From Linepithema humile (Eukaryota > Arthropoda > Insecta > Hymenoptera > Formicidae), in contig NC_090135.1 in the NCBI RefSeq assembly GCF_040581485.1, positions 5,449,001-5,513,000 on the forward strand: DNA of 64,000 nt. The letters are read 5' to 3'. Positions within the stretch are counted from its first letter, which is position 1; each line of letters opens with the position of its first letter. Below are positions 1-11,361 of this stretch, piece after piece. Under the pieces are notes generated by a model, which saw only the letters and a program-made list of their open reading frames with translations, was not told the DNA's origin and ran no database searches. The translations under genes were made by a program, and so were the position numbers.

Positions 1-291
1 TTCTTTTTACAAAATTTTGTCCGAAGCTTAGTTTTCGAGTTATAATTGAAAATAGGTAGCAACTTACGAGTTCGGTACAACGGGCAGGCAGGGACGCGCA
101 ACGTATAAGACTGTCAAGTGTTTACTATCGTCTCATGACGCATTGCACCGTCCCTGCCTGTCCGTTGTATCAGACTCGTAAGTAGCAAACTATTCTCAAT
201 TATAACTCAAAAACTAAGCTTTGAACAAAATTTTGTAAAGGTCTCAAGAATATGGCATTGCAAGGACATCAGGTTATTTTGAATCACCCTG
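1..291. mobile_element. Palindromic MITE X, window-truncated copy
   Basis: This is the right-hand part of a MITE also present at 29148-29528 and 37143-37500. The element is almost entirely self-complementary. Its ends read CAGGGTGATTCAAAATAACC and it lies next to TA/TATA, as expected for TA-targeting elements. No coding capacity. The superfamily is not assigned. It abuts another element end at 298, which starts CAGGGTGTCTGTCATAAG. Confidence 0.75.
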
Positions 292-297
292 TATATA

Positions 298-767
298 CAG
301 GGTGTCTGTCATAAGATGTCTCACCGAAAAGATACAAGTAGATCTCGTTATTTTGAACAAAAAAGTCCTATACCATTTTGCAAACAACCACGTAAAATTT
401 TGAGTAATTAATTAAAAAAGATTGGCCAATAAGCGCGCGATCGGGCAGTGGGCTGATCGTAACGGCGGTGGCGATCACGCGTGCCGTTGTTGACACATCT
501 GGGTGTACGGCCCATCGCCTGCCCGAAATGCGCGACTGCTGCTCGCGACGAATTGGGCGGAAGACGGCACAAAAAAGCGACGCGACAATAATAACTTTTC
601 ATCTCGCGCGCGCTGTCGTGTCCGATCCCACTACTACCGCGTCGTTTGATAACATCATTAAAAGTTACAGAAATCCTTTAGTTAGTTGTAAGTCTAATTA
701 CAAGAGGAATCCCAAAGAAAACAATAAAGGAATACTACTACTATTACATAAAGAAAGAGATAATTAC
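298..767. other. TE-end-bearing sequence without a gene
   Basis: It begins with a terminal-repeat-like sequence (CAGGGTGTCTG...) whose mirror copy ends at 37135. The remainder is GC-richer around 430-650 with overlapping short ORFs on both strands, none of which has recognisable domains. On the minus strand it is the start of the intron following the bHLH exon at 768-993. Confidence 0.4.
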
Positions 768-993
768 TTTGATTTTTGAGAGCAAGATTTTGTCGCTTGA
801 GATTCTTGTTACGCCGCCGTCGCTCTAGGTTCGTCTGCTGCTTTTCTTTGATAAAATCTATTGATTTCTTTAAAATTTTTTCTCTACTTGCAGTTGCTGA
901 CAGCGTTGGTACGGTGTCTCTGAGCTTGTCAAACTTGTCTTTGATGTAATCTCTCCGCTTTTTTTCCAAAGCATTGTGGTGTTCTTTTTTCTC
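768..993 (-). CDS. Max-like bHLH-zipper exon, left-arm copy (partial gene)
   Basis: This is the inverted copy of the exon at 36441-36666. On the minus strand an AG acceptor precedes GAG, and the exon encodes a basic region with HHNALEKKRRDYIKD, then helix-loop-helix, then the start of a leucine zipper (LKRQN). A GT donor follows at the AAA|GTAATT junction. The frame is open. It differs from the right copy by a Lys for Glu near the exon end. The His, Glu and Arg of the basic region that contact CACGTG E-boxes in the MAX family are present. The matching terminal exon would lie left of the window, so I cannot tell whether this copy is a whole gene or a stranded exon. Confidence 0.75.
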
Positions 994-1134
994 CTAATAT
1001 TATATAAAATATTCGAGAATAAGTCAACATTTTTTATTTTTAAAATAAAGGAAATAAATCATAAGCAATAAAACTAAACAATTTAATAACTTTTAATAAA
1101 GTTATTATATTGTTAATATGTATAATAGTGACTC

Positions 1135-1400
1135 GGCATAAACTTCCGAAAAGCTATCACCTCCGATTTGGCTGATTTTCAGCCTAAATACTTATTTTAT
1201 CTAGTAAATAATATTCCCAAATGGATTTTTGGCGCAAATACCCCCTCCACCCCCAACTCCCCTCAAAGGTAAAACTGTTTTTGTTAATTATTTCAGAAAA
1301 TGTTCCTTGTACGGAAAAAGTTGTCAAACAAAAAATGAAGCTCATAAAAAGCTTTACAAATAAGGTCCTATCAGGAGACACGGTAGTGTCTCCGGCCAAG
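1135..1400. repeat. Inverted-repeat end, partner of 5580-5815
   Basis: Sequence beginning AAACTTCCGAAAAGCTATCA recurs in reverse complement at about 5580-5805, with the blocks matching over roughly 220 bp. The pair may be the ends of an element about 4.7 kb long that swallowed the GTCGAC MITE, hAT-like MITE Y and Transib sequence now lying between them. Mirror copies lie at 36029-36300 and 25785-26015. The short ORFs here are shadows of this repeat. Confidence 0.55.
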
Positions 1401-1421
1401 TTCAAAAAATGACACTACTAA

Positions 1422-2127
1422 CCCAAGCAACATTAGTGATTATTTGTCGATTGTAAGTCGACTTTTTCCAGTCAACTATCTGCCGACTGTCACAGTCGAC
1501 TTGATGCCAACTGCTGCAGTCCTGCAATCCCTATAATCTATATACTCCTCGCTCTTGATGCCATTATTTTTAATTCTTATTCAATTCCGGTGGGTGTGAA
1601 TTTCGTGTGTATTTCCGAGTATATCCCCATGCCGACTATCAGTCAATTTAAAGTCGGCTTTTAATCAATTTTATGTCGGCTGTAATTATTACTGAATTTT
1701 CATTGAATATATTGACATCCCAGCTAAAACACAAAATGTCGAAAACACCAAATGGTCAACTAATTAAATAAAAAAATTATTATTTTACTATTTGGTAACG
1801 TTTACATTTTGTGTTTTAGCTGAGATGTCAATATATTAAATTAAAAATCAGTAATAATTACAACCGACGTAAAATTGACTAAAAGCCGACCTGAAGTCGA
1901 CTAAAAGTCGGCAGTTAAAGTTGACTGGCAATCGACAAGTAAGTCGATTGAGAGTCGTCGAGAAACAGTAGACTAAGAGCCGACTACACTGTCTATAAGC
2001 CGGCAATTATCGGGACATTTGCCGACTATTAGTCGACTATAAGTCGGCAATAAGTCAAAACTTACAGTCAACTGTAAGCTTTTTCTGCCGGCTTAATCGA
2101 TAAACAGTCGACTCGATGTTGCTTGGG
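1422..2127. mobile_element. 706-bp MITE with CCC termini and GTCGAC subterminal repeats
   Basis: Ends are CCCAAGCAACAT and its reverse complement, flanked on both sides by AA (a possible 2-bp TSD). The interior is packed with variants of AGTCGACT, GCCGACT and AGTCGGC in both orientations (about 20 or more) on both flanks. The centre is a palindrome around TTGACATCCCAGCTAAAACA and its complement. Clustered subterminal motifs around a noncoding core are typical of non-autonomous CACTA-type elements. The same motif array lies beside the TNP2-like gene at 12.25-12.44 kb. The mirror copy is 35305-36012. Confidence 0.7.
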
Positions 2128-2619
2128 AAGTCTCTTATCCTGCGCCCTCAAAGTCGACTTTTCGGGAGTTTGTAACAACTAAAATATAAGAAATTAAAAA
2201 AAAATACATAGCATATCCTGAAAGGTGGCATCGCCACGAGTAATTTGAGCGAAAGAAAATTAAAATCGGTCTAGCTGTTCCAGAGATACAAGCGGTCAAA
2301 AAGTGATGTTGGTAATATGAAAGTAAGAAACATCGTCTCCTTATTTTTCTCCTCTGTCGGCCAGGGGCGAGTAAATAATTTGCGACGCTTAGGATATTAT
2401 CATTATCATTAAAATTTACGGGGATTTTCATTTTTCTATTCATAAAAGTATTACGGTAAGATTATCGATAACACTTAATATTTTCAGAGATATTTTAGAT
2501 TTTATATCGAAATATGTCAGATAAAGATATAAAATAACTCGAAAAGAATGAAAAAAACTTCTGAAAAGTATGAAAAAAAAATAATATTCTTTAATCTTGT
2601 TATTATTGTTATTATTGTC
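2128..2619. other. No gene seen
   Basis: AT-rich sequence mirrored at about 34815-35304. The 102-codon minus-strand ORF at 2135-2443 has no domain, and its mirror differs at one residue. I see nothing supporting a function. Confidence 0.5.
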
Positions 2620-2900
2620 AGCTCTGGCTCAGAAGTGTTTTATATTATTATAGAAATAGGCTGAATTGTTTAGGCATCTCTCAGGAAATCGTAACATTTT
2701 CTTCGCTACATGAATAATGTTTATTTTCATTAATACATAATATATATATATATTTAATAATATATTAATAAAAATAAACATTATGTAGCGAAGAAAATGT
2801 TACGATTTCCTGAGAGATGCCTCAACAATCCAGCCTATTTCTTATATAAAACGCTCCTGAGCCAGAGCTATCGGCGGCTCGGCCGCCAGCGGCCGGGCGC
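2620..2900. mobile_element. Fragment of hAT-like MITE Y, left arm
   Basis: Contains the inner inverted repeat of MITE Y (AGCTCTGGCTCAG...GCGAAGAAAATGTTACG and reverse) around an AT-rich core, plus the GGCCGCCAGCGGCC palindrome. The complete form is seen at 58755-60883. At 2901 it is interrupted by the Transib terminus CACAGTG, exactly as in the right arm. Confidence 0.7.
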
Positions 2901-4263
2901 CACAGTGGAACGAATACATGTAAATTCCTGGACATAAATTTAAAAAAAATATTTTTGATTTTGAATATTTCACCATTAAAAATATTAAGCAAAATAGTCA
3001 TATTTTTCATTTCTATATTAGAATTAACGTTACGAGAAACAGATAAATAAACAAAATTCATCAAAGTAGACCGCTCAAGCATTTTGCTGATTTGGATAAG
3101 ATACGCTACCTGATTCAATTATAAGATTCTTATGTAAATTCATTTACCTTGCAAATTAGGTTAAATTATCAAGTTATTATTACTATACTATACAATTTTC
3201 TCATATAGTTTATCAAAAATGTACACTTTCCTTTCCTTATATTAAATTTTTCTCTATCAAGAATTTCAGTCGATAATTATGACATTTAACAAAGGTTTCA
3301 AAAAAATGCCTGAGCTTACCCGTTCTGTACTCAAAATTTTATAAAAGTATAATTCCAGAACTGTTTATACCTGATAAATTCATGTGCATCTAGGTGCAGG
3401 TTTACAAAATATATATTTATGCGGATGTTTATTTACATATCATGGAACAAGATATTTCAGGCATTTATTCAAAAAAGCTCTGAATACTAATAAAATAGAA
3501 ATATATTTTTATAGAGATTTATGTTTCCACTTTATTTGTTGCAAAAAAATGGAATCACATACAGAAATATTAATTTTTCTTTTTATTCCTATGACAAAAT
3601 CAAAACCATTTTTACTAGGAAAGAAACAAAAAAGACACGAATTATTACAAATTACATTATTAATTGATACCAGATGAAACCAGAAATAACTAAATTTATT
3701 TTGCTAGTATATTTCTCCAAAATGTTAATATTGTAATAATAATATACAAGGTGTCCCAATTTAATTGCCCACCTTAAATATCTTGTAAATCACGCATTAT
3801 TATGTAAAATGTTTCAGACAAAAGTTGTATGGTCTAAAAGGGGACAAATAATGATAAAATTAATTTTTTTTTAAATTGATTTTTCAAGGTCATATAAAGA
3901 GGTCATCATCATTTTTTTGAATAGAATAATATGATTTTTTCTACATATGATTCTTCTAATTATACTGCAATAAAAATATTAAAGTAGAGTTATCAGAAAA
4001 ACAATAATTTGCAAGATATTTTATACTTTATTGTAGCATAATTTGACATAAAATATAAAATATTTCGTGAACTATTAATTTTTGGTAATTGTACTTTAAT
4101 ACTTTTATGCGCAGAATAATGAGATGAATTAATTGGTGTTAAAAAAACACATAGTTACTTTTCGAAAAAATTATGCAATTTGCAACATGCAACTATATAT
4201 CTTTTCTAAAAAGTTTCATTTAAAAGTCAACACAATCCTATCCAATTTTCTATCCATTATTTG
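2901..4263. mobile_element. Transib end fragment (transposase deleted)
   Basis: Starts with the RSS-like heptamer CACAGTG followed by GAACGAATACATG, matching the right terminus of the Transib element at 30296-34531 in reverse. Homology runs to the deletion junction at 4262-4263, where a TG dinucleotide is shared by both parent sequences. The transposase-coding part present in the right arm is missing. The internal ORF at 3384-3677 shows no domain. Confidence 0.75.
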
Positions 4264-4406
4264 TATTCGTCCCGTGATTTGATAACTTTTCTTTTATAAC
4301 TTGAAAAATAAGCCGCGGACAAAATTTTTGTAAAGGAAAAATCGTCTCAGAATTAACTCAGGAATACGTCTGTGCAAGGACACCTGGGTTGTTCTGAATC
4401 ACCCTG
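4262..4406. mobile_element. Truncated end of palindromic MITE W
   Basis: These bases match the terminal part of the 1.78-kb palindromic element at 27185-28968 (CGTCCCGTGATTTGATAAC ... TCACCCTG). Only about 145 bp survive because the left-arm deletion starts inside the element. Confidence 0.8.
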
Positions 4407-4412
4407 TATATC

Positions 4413-5060
4413 ACCAACATGAAAAGTAACTGATATATTATTCAAGATGCAAATTCAAAATAAACATATATGAAATATACATAAAATGTATAAATAAAAC
4501 TGATCAAAATTTGATTCTAGAAAATAAGTGATATATTATTCTTAGTGCATATATAAAATTTTTAAAAATTTAATTAAAATAACAAAATATTTATTTAAAA
4601 ATACAAAAAAACTTGGCGCTGCCAACGGGCTTCGCCCATCCCCTTCGAACCCTCCCCTCCTCTTCCCAGCGCAGCCCTTCGTGCCATTTCCCCCTTCCCC
4701 CCGTCGTGGGGCCCATCCACCCCTCCACCACTCTTTACACGTCAAAGTATTATGAAACAATGAAAATTAGTAATAATGCAATAATTAGCATGATTAATTG
4801 ACATAATGTAATTAATTGACATTATGTAAGTTAACATGTTGTTCAGTGTGGCAGCGCCAAGTTTTTTTGTATTTTTTAATAAATATTTTGTTATTTTAAT
4901 TAAATTTTTTAAAATTTTATATGTGCACTAAGAATAATATATCACTTACTTTCTAGAATCAAATTTTGATCCGTTTTATTTATACATTTTATGTATATTT
5001 CATATATGTTTATTTTGAATTTGCACCTTGAATAATATATCAGTTACTTTTCATGTTGGT
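4413..5060. mobile_element. Palindromic MITE Z
   Basis: Terminal inverted repeats of about 200 bp start ACCAACATGAAAAGTAACTG at both ends. The core is flanked by GGCGCTGCC and its complement after an A-rich run, and one side has a short GC-rich segment. The mirror copy is 26531-27178. The same A-tract plus GGCGCTGC centre occurs in the palindromic element at 37.6-39.6 kb, suggesting related families. ORFs across the GC-rich core are not genes. Confidence 0.7.
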
Positions 5061-5162
5061 AATATATTAAAAATTTAGATAATTATTAAAATATAAACAT
5101 ATTGGAGTGTCTTTTTTGGAACTTAGCCAGACTTTATCATTTATGAATTTTTGTGATATACA

Positions 5163-5575
5163 TATTTTACCTAACTCCAATATTTTAGCCGTTATTATCA
5201 AAAATCTGGAGGCAGTGTGTTCCGTCTCCCTGCGCGGAGCTCCACTATCAAAAAACTATACGCATAGGGTTTGAATTAAATCTCGCTTTGCGTAGAAATT
5301 CGTAAACCCATGTAGAACCTCGTTTCGCGTGGAAAGTGTATGCGTGGAGGCAGTGTGTTCCATCCCCCTGCGGGGGGCTCCATCATCAAAACACTATACA
5401 CATAGGGTCTGCATTGAATCTCGCTTTGCGTAGAAAGTAAACCTATGTGGATCCTCGCTTCGCATTGTAAAGTGCACGCGTGAATGCAATGGGTACCGCC
5501 CCTCCTACGGTGGCTTTTACAAGTTTTTTGATAACAACGACTAAAATATTGGTGTTAGGTAAAATATATATACGA
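5163..5575. mobile_element. Short inverted-repeat element with a duplicated 135-bp module
   Basis: Flanks read TTTTACCTAACTCCAATATT and, reversed at the other end, a close variant. Inside, a module starting GGAGGCAGTGTGTTCC is present twice in direct orientation (about 5210-5344 and 5345-5480). Each has a GC-rich hairpin-like GGAGC box and a CTCGCTTTGCGTAGAAA box. Mirror copy at about 26020-26430. No ORF. Confidence 0.55.
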
Positions 5576-5877
5576 CCTTATTTGTAGAGCTTTTTATGAG
5601 CTTCATTTTTTGTTTGACAACTTTATCCGTACAATGAACACTTTCTGGAAAAATTAACAAAAATAGTTTTACCTTTGAAGGGGGCTGGAGGCGGAGGGAG
5701 CATTTGCGCCAAAAATCCATTTGGGAATATTATTTACTAGATAAAATAAGTATTTAGGCTGAATATCAGCCAAATCGGAGGTGATAGCTTTTTGGAAGTT
5801 TACCCGTGACTCATAAAAACTGTGTTAAAAAATGGAGAAACAGATAATTTTTTGTCAGCCATGTTTCTGTAATAAAA

Positions 5878-5910
<33 letters not shown>

Positions 5911-7075
5911 TTCAAAATTACAACAAAAAATTTAACAAAATATATTTATAAATCACATTAATTTTGCCAGTTAAAAATATCGTCAAACATTATTAATACC
6001 TTCTGTCTATTCATTTTTGCATAACTTTTTGATGAGACAACGTGTACTGCCGATAGCTTATATACTATCGTACTAAGTCCAAGCGTGTAGATAGTATTAA
6101 AAGTTACTCGACAAACGATAAAACGACTGGACAAATGTAAATCTAGTTCCGACTATAATTTAACGCTTAGAACACCGCGTGCACTGTAGCAAAATGTCCG
6201 TCACTCGTTTGAATTAAACCACGTGCTCCGATTGGTGTAACTCCGACTGTAGTAAATGTATGTCAAGAATACGAATAAATCTCTTTATTAACAGTATGAT
6301 AAATGGTCTTTATTACCCGATGTAGAATACAATTATTGCAAGTTAACCGCTCGCGAGATTAGATTTAATTCACTGACGACTCTACTTCGACTGACCCTAA
6401 CGCCGGCTCCGAACAGAATGCCGTTTTACATGTCGCTTCGAAAAGAAAGCCGGATTTATGTTCGAGCATGTTCTGGCACTTTCGTCGCATCCGGCTTCGT
6501 ACGGAAGTAACGATTAATCATATCGCTCGAGTAGCGATACATCGATGTATCGCTGACAGCCAATTGCTGGCGCTGTCTGTCGAGCGACTATCGAAAAATC
6601 TTATGCCCCGTCTACACGTTGTCTTTAATAGCGTTTTCGAATAAACGGGGTTTGAACGATCTAGGGTTGATCAATCACTATTTTACTATAAATGCAAGTC
6701 TTTCATTGGTGGAGAGGTTGCAATGACGTCATTAACCAATCTTGGGTCGTTCAAATCCTGTATAATCGAAAACGCTATAAGAGAGTGTGTTGAAGAGATT
6801 TGATGTTAAATTGCGTGTGTAGCTGTGTCAAACTATCTTTAAGTAAAATTATCTTCAAGATGTTAAGAATCCCAGTTCAACATTATATATTAGAAAATAT
6901 CGATTTATATCGATTTCTGATTTATATCGATTTATTTTTTATCTTTTAATCACTTATTATATAATTGTAGCGCCATATTATATATTTATATCCATTGCTA
7001 GTTCAGGAATTAGGAAACAATTAATTTTTGACAGGCTCAAATTCTAAAAAAAATACTTTTAGAGGTTATGTATTG
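5576..7075. other. Mixed repeat sequence, no gene
   Basis: Contains the inverted-repeat end paired with 1135-1400 (to about 5815) and a CA microsatellite at about 5884-5911. From about 6602 there is a terminal repeat TATGCCCCGTCTACACG whose partner (CGTGTAGACGAGGCATA) lies at about 11461-11477, past P-like A. A P-like element therefore seems to have inserted into an older short inverted-repeat element. No supported ORF. Confidence 0.5.
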
Positions 7076-7277
7076 CGCAAAACCATTGAACTATATACCA
7101 TACTGGAAGGAGCACAGACTACCCCCTCCATTCGACAAAACGGTCAGACAAGGCGGCGACTTGGTACCGGATTTCTCTTTCTATCTCGTCTACTCTCTTA
7201 GCTGAAAACATTCGCCTTGCGCATACATATATACCATTTATATACATATAGGACAATTTGTTATTTATCTGTCAAGC

Positions 7278-7853
7278 ATGGGAAAAATTTGTGGCCTAAA
7301 AAATTGTTTAAACAGCAGCGATAGCAATATGGAATTTTCTTTTCACAGGTATTAAAATTAAAATTGATAAATATATTATTTATATTTTATAATGTATAAA
7401 TATATATAGATATATATGTATAATTATGTGCGTGTGTGCATGTGCTGTGTATGTACATTTTATAGTATTTAATAAATATTTTTCAGCTTTCCTATGAAAG
7501 ATAATAAAAAATATAAAAAATGGATAATGTCTATACCAAAAGATTTGTTGGACTTGCCCTTAAAACAGCACACATATATATGTAGCAAGCATTTTTCACA
7601 TGATTCCTATGTATTACGAACAGCAAAAAATGTATTATTCAAAGATGCAAGTCCGTCAATTTTTTATATAACATCTAGCAATGATGCAGATAAAGAGAAT
7701 ATTGAGGTATGGTTTATTGAAAATATTTTAATTTACTATTGTAAAAATAAATTTTTTCCCAGATACTGTCTATAACAGACACATTTTCAGGATCTCTAGG
7801 ATCTTCTTCCAATTTTAGACATGCATTCTGTCTGGATTCTTATTATAAAATAC

Positions 7854-7923
<70 letters not shown>

Positions 7924-10783
7924 AATCAATGTGTGTATATAATTGAAATCGATTGTGTATATATATATATTTGAATCTGATTAATCGGGATGTATCTACG
8001 ACTCAATTCAGCGATTGTTTCAATTATCTGAATATTGATATATACACAATTTTATGTATATTATATATATTTAGTTACGCTTTTATACTTGTACATATTG
8101 TAAGTTGGTAATATAATTAGAAGCATAAAAGTAAATATATTTGTCATTAAAGTTAATTTGTCATTCATTGCATCTCACAATAGACTGCTACATTTGATGT
8201 CACTGAGAAATGAACAATATTGAGAATATACACACTATAGTTTATCCAAAGAGACTGGAGTTTATTTTATGTTACAAATGCTTTGAAATGTGTTTTTTCT
8301 CTTTCTTTTCAATAAATAGAAAAGCAGTGAAAGAACGCTTTAAGGCATTTGTAACATTACGTACAGATGTGTGTGATAGCTTTAAATATATATCTTAATA
8401 TTTTTAATATGTGCGTGTGTGTATAAAATATTTATTTGATTTTGGTAGAGAAAAACAACTAAAAAAATATTAGATAAACAAGTGGATGAACAAATGGATA
8501 TTTGCATGCTTAATTCTAATGTAATAAAGACGGCAACAGAACAAGAGCGAAGAGAAGGTGAATTATTGAAAAAAATACACATTTTACAAAAACGTTTACA
8601 TCGTCGAGAAAAAATTATTAAAACAACACGGAACATTGTTGAAACGTTTAAAACGAATCATGACACAAACACAGATCTGGAAAAAATATTACTGAATAAT
8701 TTTAGTGATTCTAAGTTACAAATTATTTTAAATGAATATCATAATAATAATGTTGTTTCAACGCAAAGACGATACACGCAAGAAATGAAACAATTTGCAT
8801 TAACACTATATTTTTATAGTCCTAAAGGATATGACACGCTTCGAGAAACATTGTGTTTACCACATCCGTCGATGTTACGAAAATGGCTTGGAAATTATAA
8901 TTGTGAAGTAGGTTTTCTTTCGGAAATTTTTAAATATTTAGAAACAGAAATACCACAAAAGCAATTTTTGAAAGATGTAGCTTTAATATTTGACTCAATG
9001 GCAATTCGTACTCAAATTATACATGATATAAAAACCGATAAAAACAGAGGCTATGTTGATTATGGTGATATCTTAAATATTGATTCTCAAGATTTAGCTA
9101 CAGAAGTATTAGTTTTTCAAATAGTTTCATATACAAATAAGTTTAAATGCCCAATTGCATTTTTTTATTAACAAAATAAATGCAAATATGCAAGCACAAC
9201 TAATAAAATGTGCAATTGAAAAATTATATGAAGTAGGCGTAATAGTACGTTCATTAACATGTGATGGAACAAAAACAAACCTTTCAACGTTTAAATTACT
9301 TGGATGTAATCTATCTACTGACAATATAAAAACCTTTTTTAAACATCCACAAAATAAGTCAAATGTTTATTGTATAATGGATCCATGTCACATGGTTAAA
9401 TTAGCACGTAATGCCTTAGCAGAAACAAATATTTCATCTAAAGCTGGCTTAATCTCATTCAGTTATATAAAAAAACTGCATACAATTCAAGAAGAAGCAG
9501 ATTTAAAACTTGCTAACAAATTAAGTTATAATCACGTTAATTTTTCAAATAAGAAAATGAATGTACTTTTGACAGCACAGGTATTAAGTAGTGGTGTTGC
9601 TGATGCAATAGATTTTCTTAGAACAAGTGGAGATAAAAACTTTATAAATAGTGAAGCAACAACAGAATTTATTCGTATCATTGATAGATTATTTGACACG
9701 ATAAATACAAGAAACGGTTTTGGTACAGGTTTTAAGTCACCTATGACGATTAACAACTTAAAATTAGTCAAACAATTTTTTGATGATAGCATCACATACA
9801 TTTCGAGTTTAAAAATAAATGACATTAATATTTTTGTCCATTCTCGAAGTACTTTTGCACTAGGATTTGTTATAAATTGTCAAAGTTTTTACAATTTAGC
9901 ACACGATCTATTGTACAAAGAAGTAAACGCTTTACGATATTTTTTAGCATATAAGTGTTCTCAAGATCATTTAGAATTATTTTTTTCATGCATAAGAGGA
10001 CGTGGTGGATGGAATGATAATCCTAATGCATTACAGTTTAAATGGGCTTTACGGCAACTTTTGTTTCGTAATTCTGTACGTGCTAGTTTTAATGCAAATT
10101 GTTTAAGTGACAATTACGAAGTACCCTCTATTTTAAAATTTCGAACGCCAAAACGTACAATACATGATGATAACTGTATAAATATAAATGAAGAAGAATT
10201 GCAAGCCCTATCAAATTTAATAGATAATGTAAATTTATCGTTTCTTCAACAAAATATTTTATATTATATAACGGGTTCTATTATTCGTACACTTCTTACT
10301 GAAATACATTGCCATCATTGCATAAATATTTTAATAGAAAGAAATATGGAAAGATGTAATACATTTCATACTTATGCAATTAATATCAATAAATACAATT
10401 CATTCACTTCTTTTGTTAATCGAGGAAAACTTTATTATCCGTCAAATGTAGCGTTTCAAATTGTTCAAACTACAGAAAAAGCTTTCAAAATAGAATTAGC
10501 TTCAGGTCACATACAGAATAATTCTTTTAAACAAAATATTGTAATCAGAGTCATGCAATTATTATTGCCTAAAATAAAACAATTATTTATACCTGAACAT
10601 CCTCTTCTTGATAATACGGGAAGTGAAGATTTGCATGAAATTCAAATAATTAAAGTAATAGCAATGAAGTATATAAAACTTCGCATTTTGACTTTTTATA
10701 AAAAAATGACAGAACGACATTTAAAAGATCGTGGAACAAAACGCGCAAAATTGCATAAAACTATTTTATTTAGTCACGTATAA
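7278..10783 (+). pseudogene. P-like transposase A (THAP domain, one frameshift)
   Basis: Cut-and-paste transposase of the P-element family. Exons by GT/AG and phase are 7278-7348, 7487-7706 and 8449 onward. The first two encode a THAP zinc finger (C-x4-C near the start, FPM, W, CSKHF, then SPSIF). The third opens with a Lys/Arg-rich helical segment, then the RNase-H-like core: IFDSMAIR, LTCDGTKTN, MDPCHMVKLARN and SQDHLELFFSCIRGRGG with the catalytic Glu region. A run of seven T at about 9163-9169 puts the frame out by one, so the protein stops at 9171 and the rest continues in the next frame to 10783. P-like B shares the same run. Corrected length would be about 870 residues, near the THAP9 family. 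Splicing between 7707 and 8448 is not fully resolved. Confidence 0.85.
7858..7918. repeat. TA microsatellite inside P-like A intron
   Basis: An uninterrupted TA run of about 50 bp flanked by ACATACA and GTATGTA, making a perfect self-complementary stretch. Mirror at about 23675-23735. Confidence 0.85.
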
Positions 10784-11361
10784 TCGCTTCTTGTTCATCT
10801 TTATTTTGCTTCGTTTTTCTTTAGTCACAATGTGCATTGTGCAATATTTTAATTTGAGGCAATTGTGATTTGTTATTTGATTTTATTTTAATTATATATT
10901 TTATTTTAAATGTATATTAATTTTGTTTTACTTTAATTTCAATTGTGATTTAATTGTGATATTATAATTAATAAATGTAACAAAATTATAATATATTTAA
11001 ACAAATAAAATATAGAAGTGTTTAAATGTATTAAGTTTTTTTATTTAATATATATGTATACATACATGTTATATATTAACAATTTTTATTAAACAATATA
11101 CATTGTTTTTATTAAATAATTTTATAATATAAAAATATATTTCAACATATAAATTTTATAATTATCCAACAATTTCATTTGAAAGCATAAAATTTTATTT
11201 TTATGAAGGCGAATGTTTGTAGAACTAATAGTAGCTGTGAACACGTGACCGAGACTGTTGGTTAGATAGAGAGATCCGGGTCCAAACAGCTATCTCCATC
11301 TGACCGGTCGAGAACAAAGGCGTGCTCGTTCCAGTATGGTATATAGTTCAATGCGCAAAAC

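Larger units (their letters stand above)
1..10701. repeat. Left arm of giant inverted repeat
   Basis: This whole stretch is the reverse complement of 20892-27329 plus 33169-37434. Paired positions sum to about 37430-37434 for 1-4263 and about 31591-31593 for 4262-10701, so the arm has one large internal deletion relative to its partner. The arm probably continues left of the window, because homology is still running at base 1. Arms differ by scattered substitutions: a Lys/Glu change in the bHLH exon, small changes near 5.4 kb, and one silent difference near 7570 within otherwise identical P-like protein sequence. Inner homology ends at 10701, inside the P-like A transposase, where the partner jumps to unrelated sequence. 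Confidence 0.95.
7076..11361 (+). mobile_element. P-element-like transposon A with 8-bp TSD
   Basis: The element proper is 7084-11353 (4270 bp). Termini are inverted repeats starting CATTGAACTATATACCATAC, matching over about 32 bp with one mismatch (GGAAG versus GGAAC). The 8-bp direct repeat CGCAAAAC flanks both ends (7076-7083 and 11354-11361), the TSD size of P elements. Subterminal blocks (CGGTCAGA, CCGGAT, ACATTCGCC) recur in inverted order inside both ends. It encodes one THAP-domain transposase on the + strand. The copy looks complete, but its gene has a single-base frameshift. Confidence 0.92.

Noticed and set aside
408..779. Overlapping ORFs on both strands near 0.4-0.8 kb and mirrors at 36.6-37.0 kb
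   Set aside because: GC-richer noncoding intron sequence; the only supported coding here is the bHLH exon on the minus strand.
4542..4801. ORFs over the GC-rich core of MITE Z
   Set aside because: Both strands are open over the same short core; composition artefact in a noncoding element.
9155..9180. Programmed frameshift at the T run of P-like A
   Set aside because: The needed shift is +1 and there is no slippery-site context or structure I can recognise; a single-base indel is simpler. Kept open in the findings.
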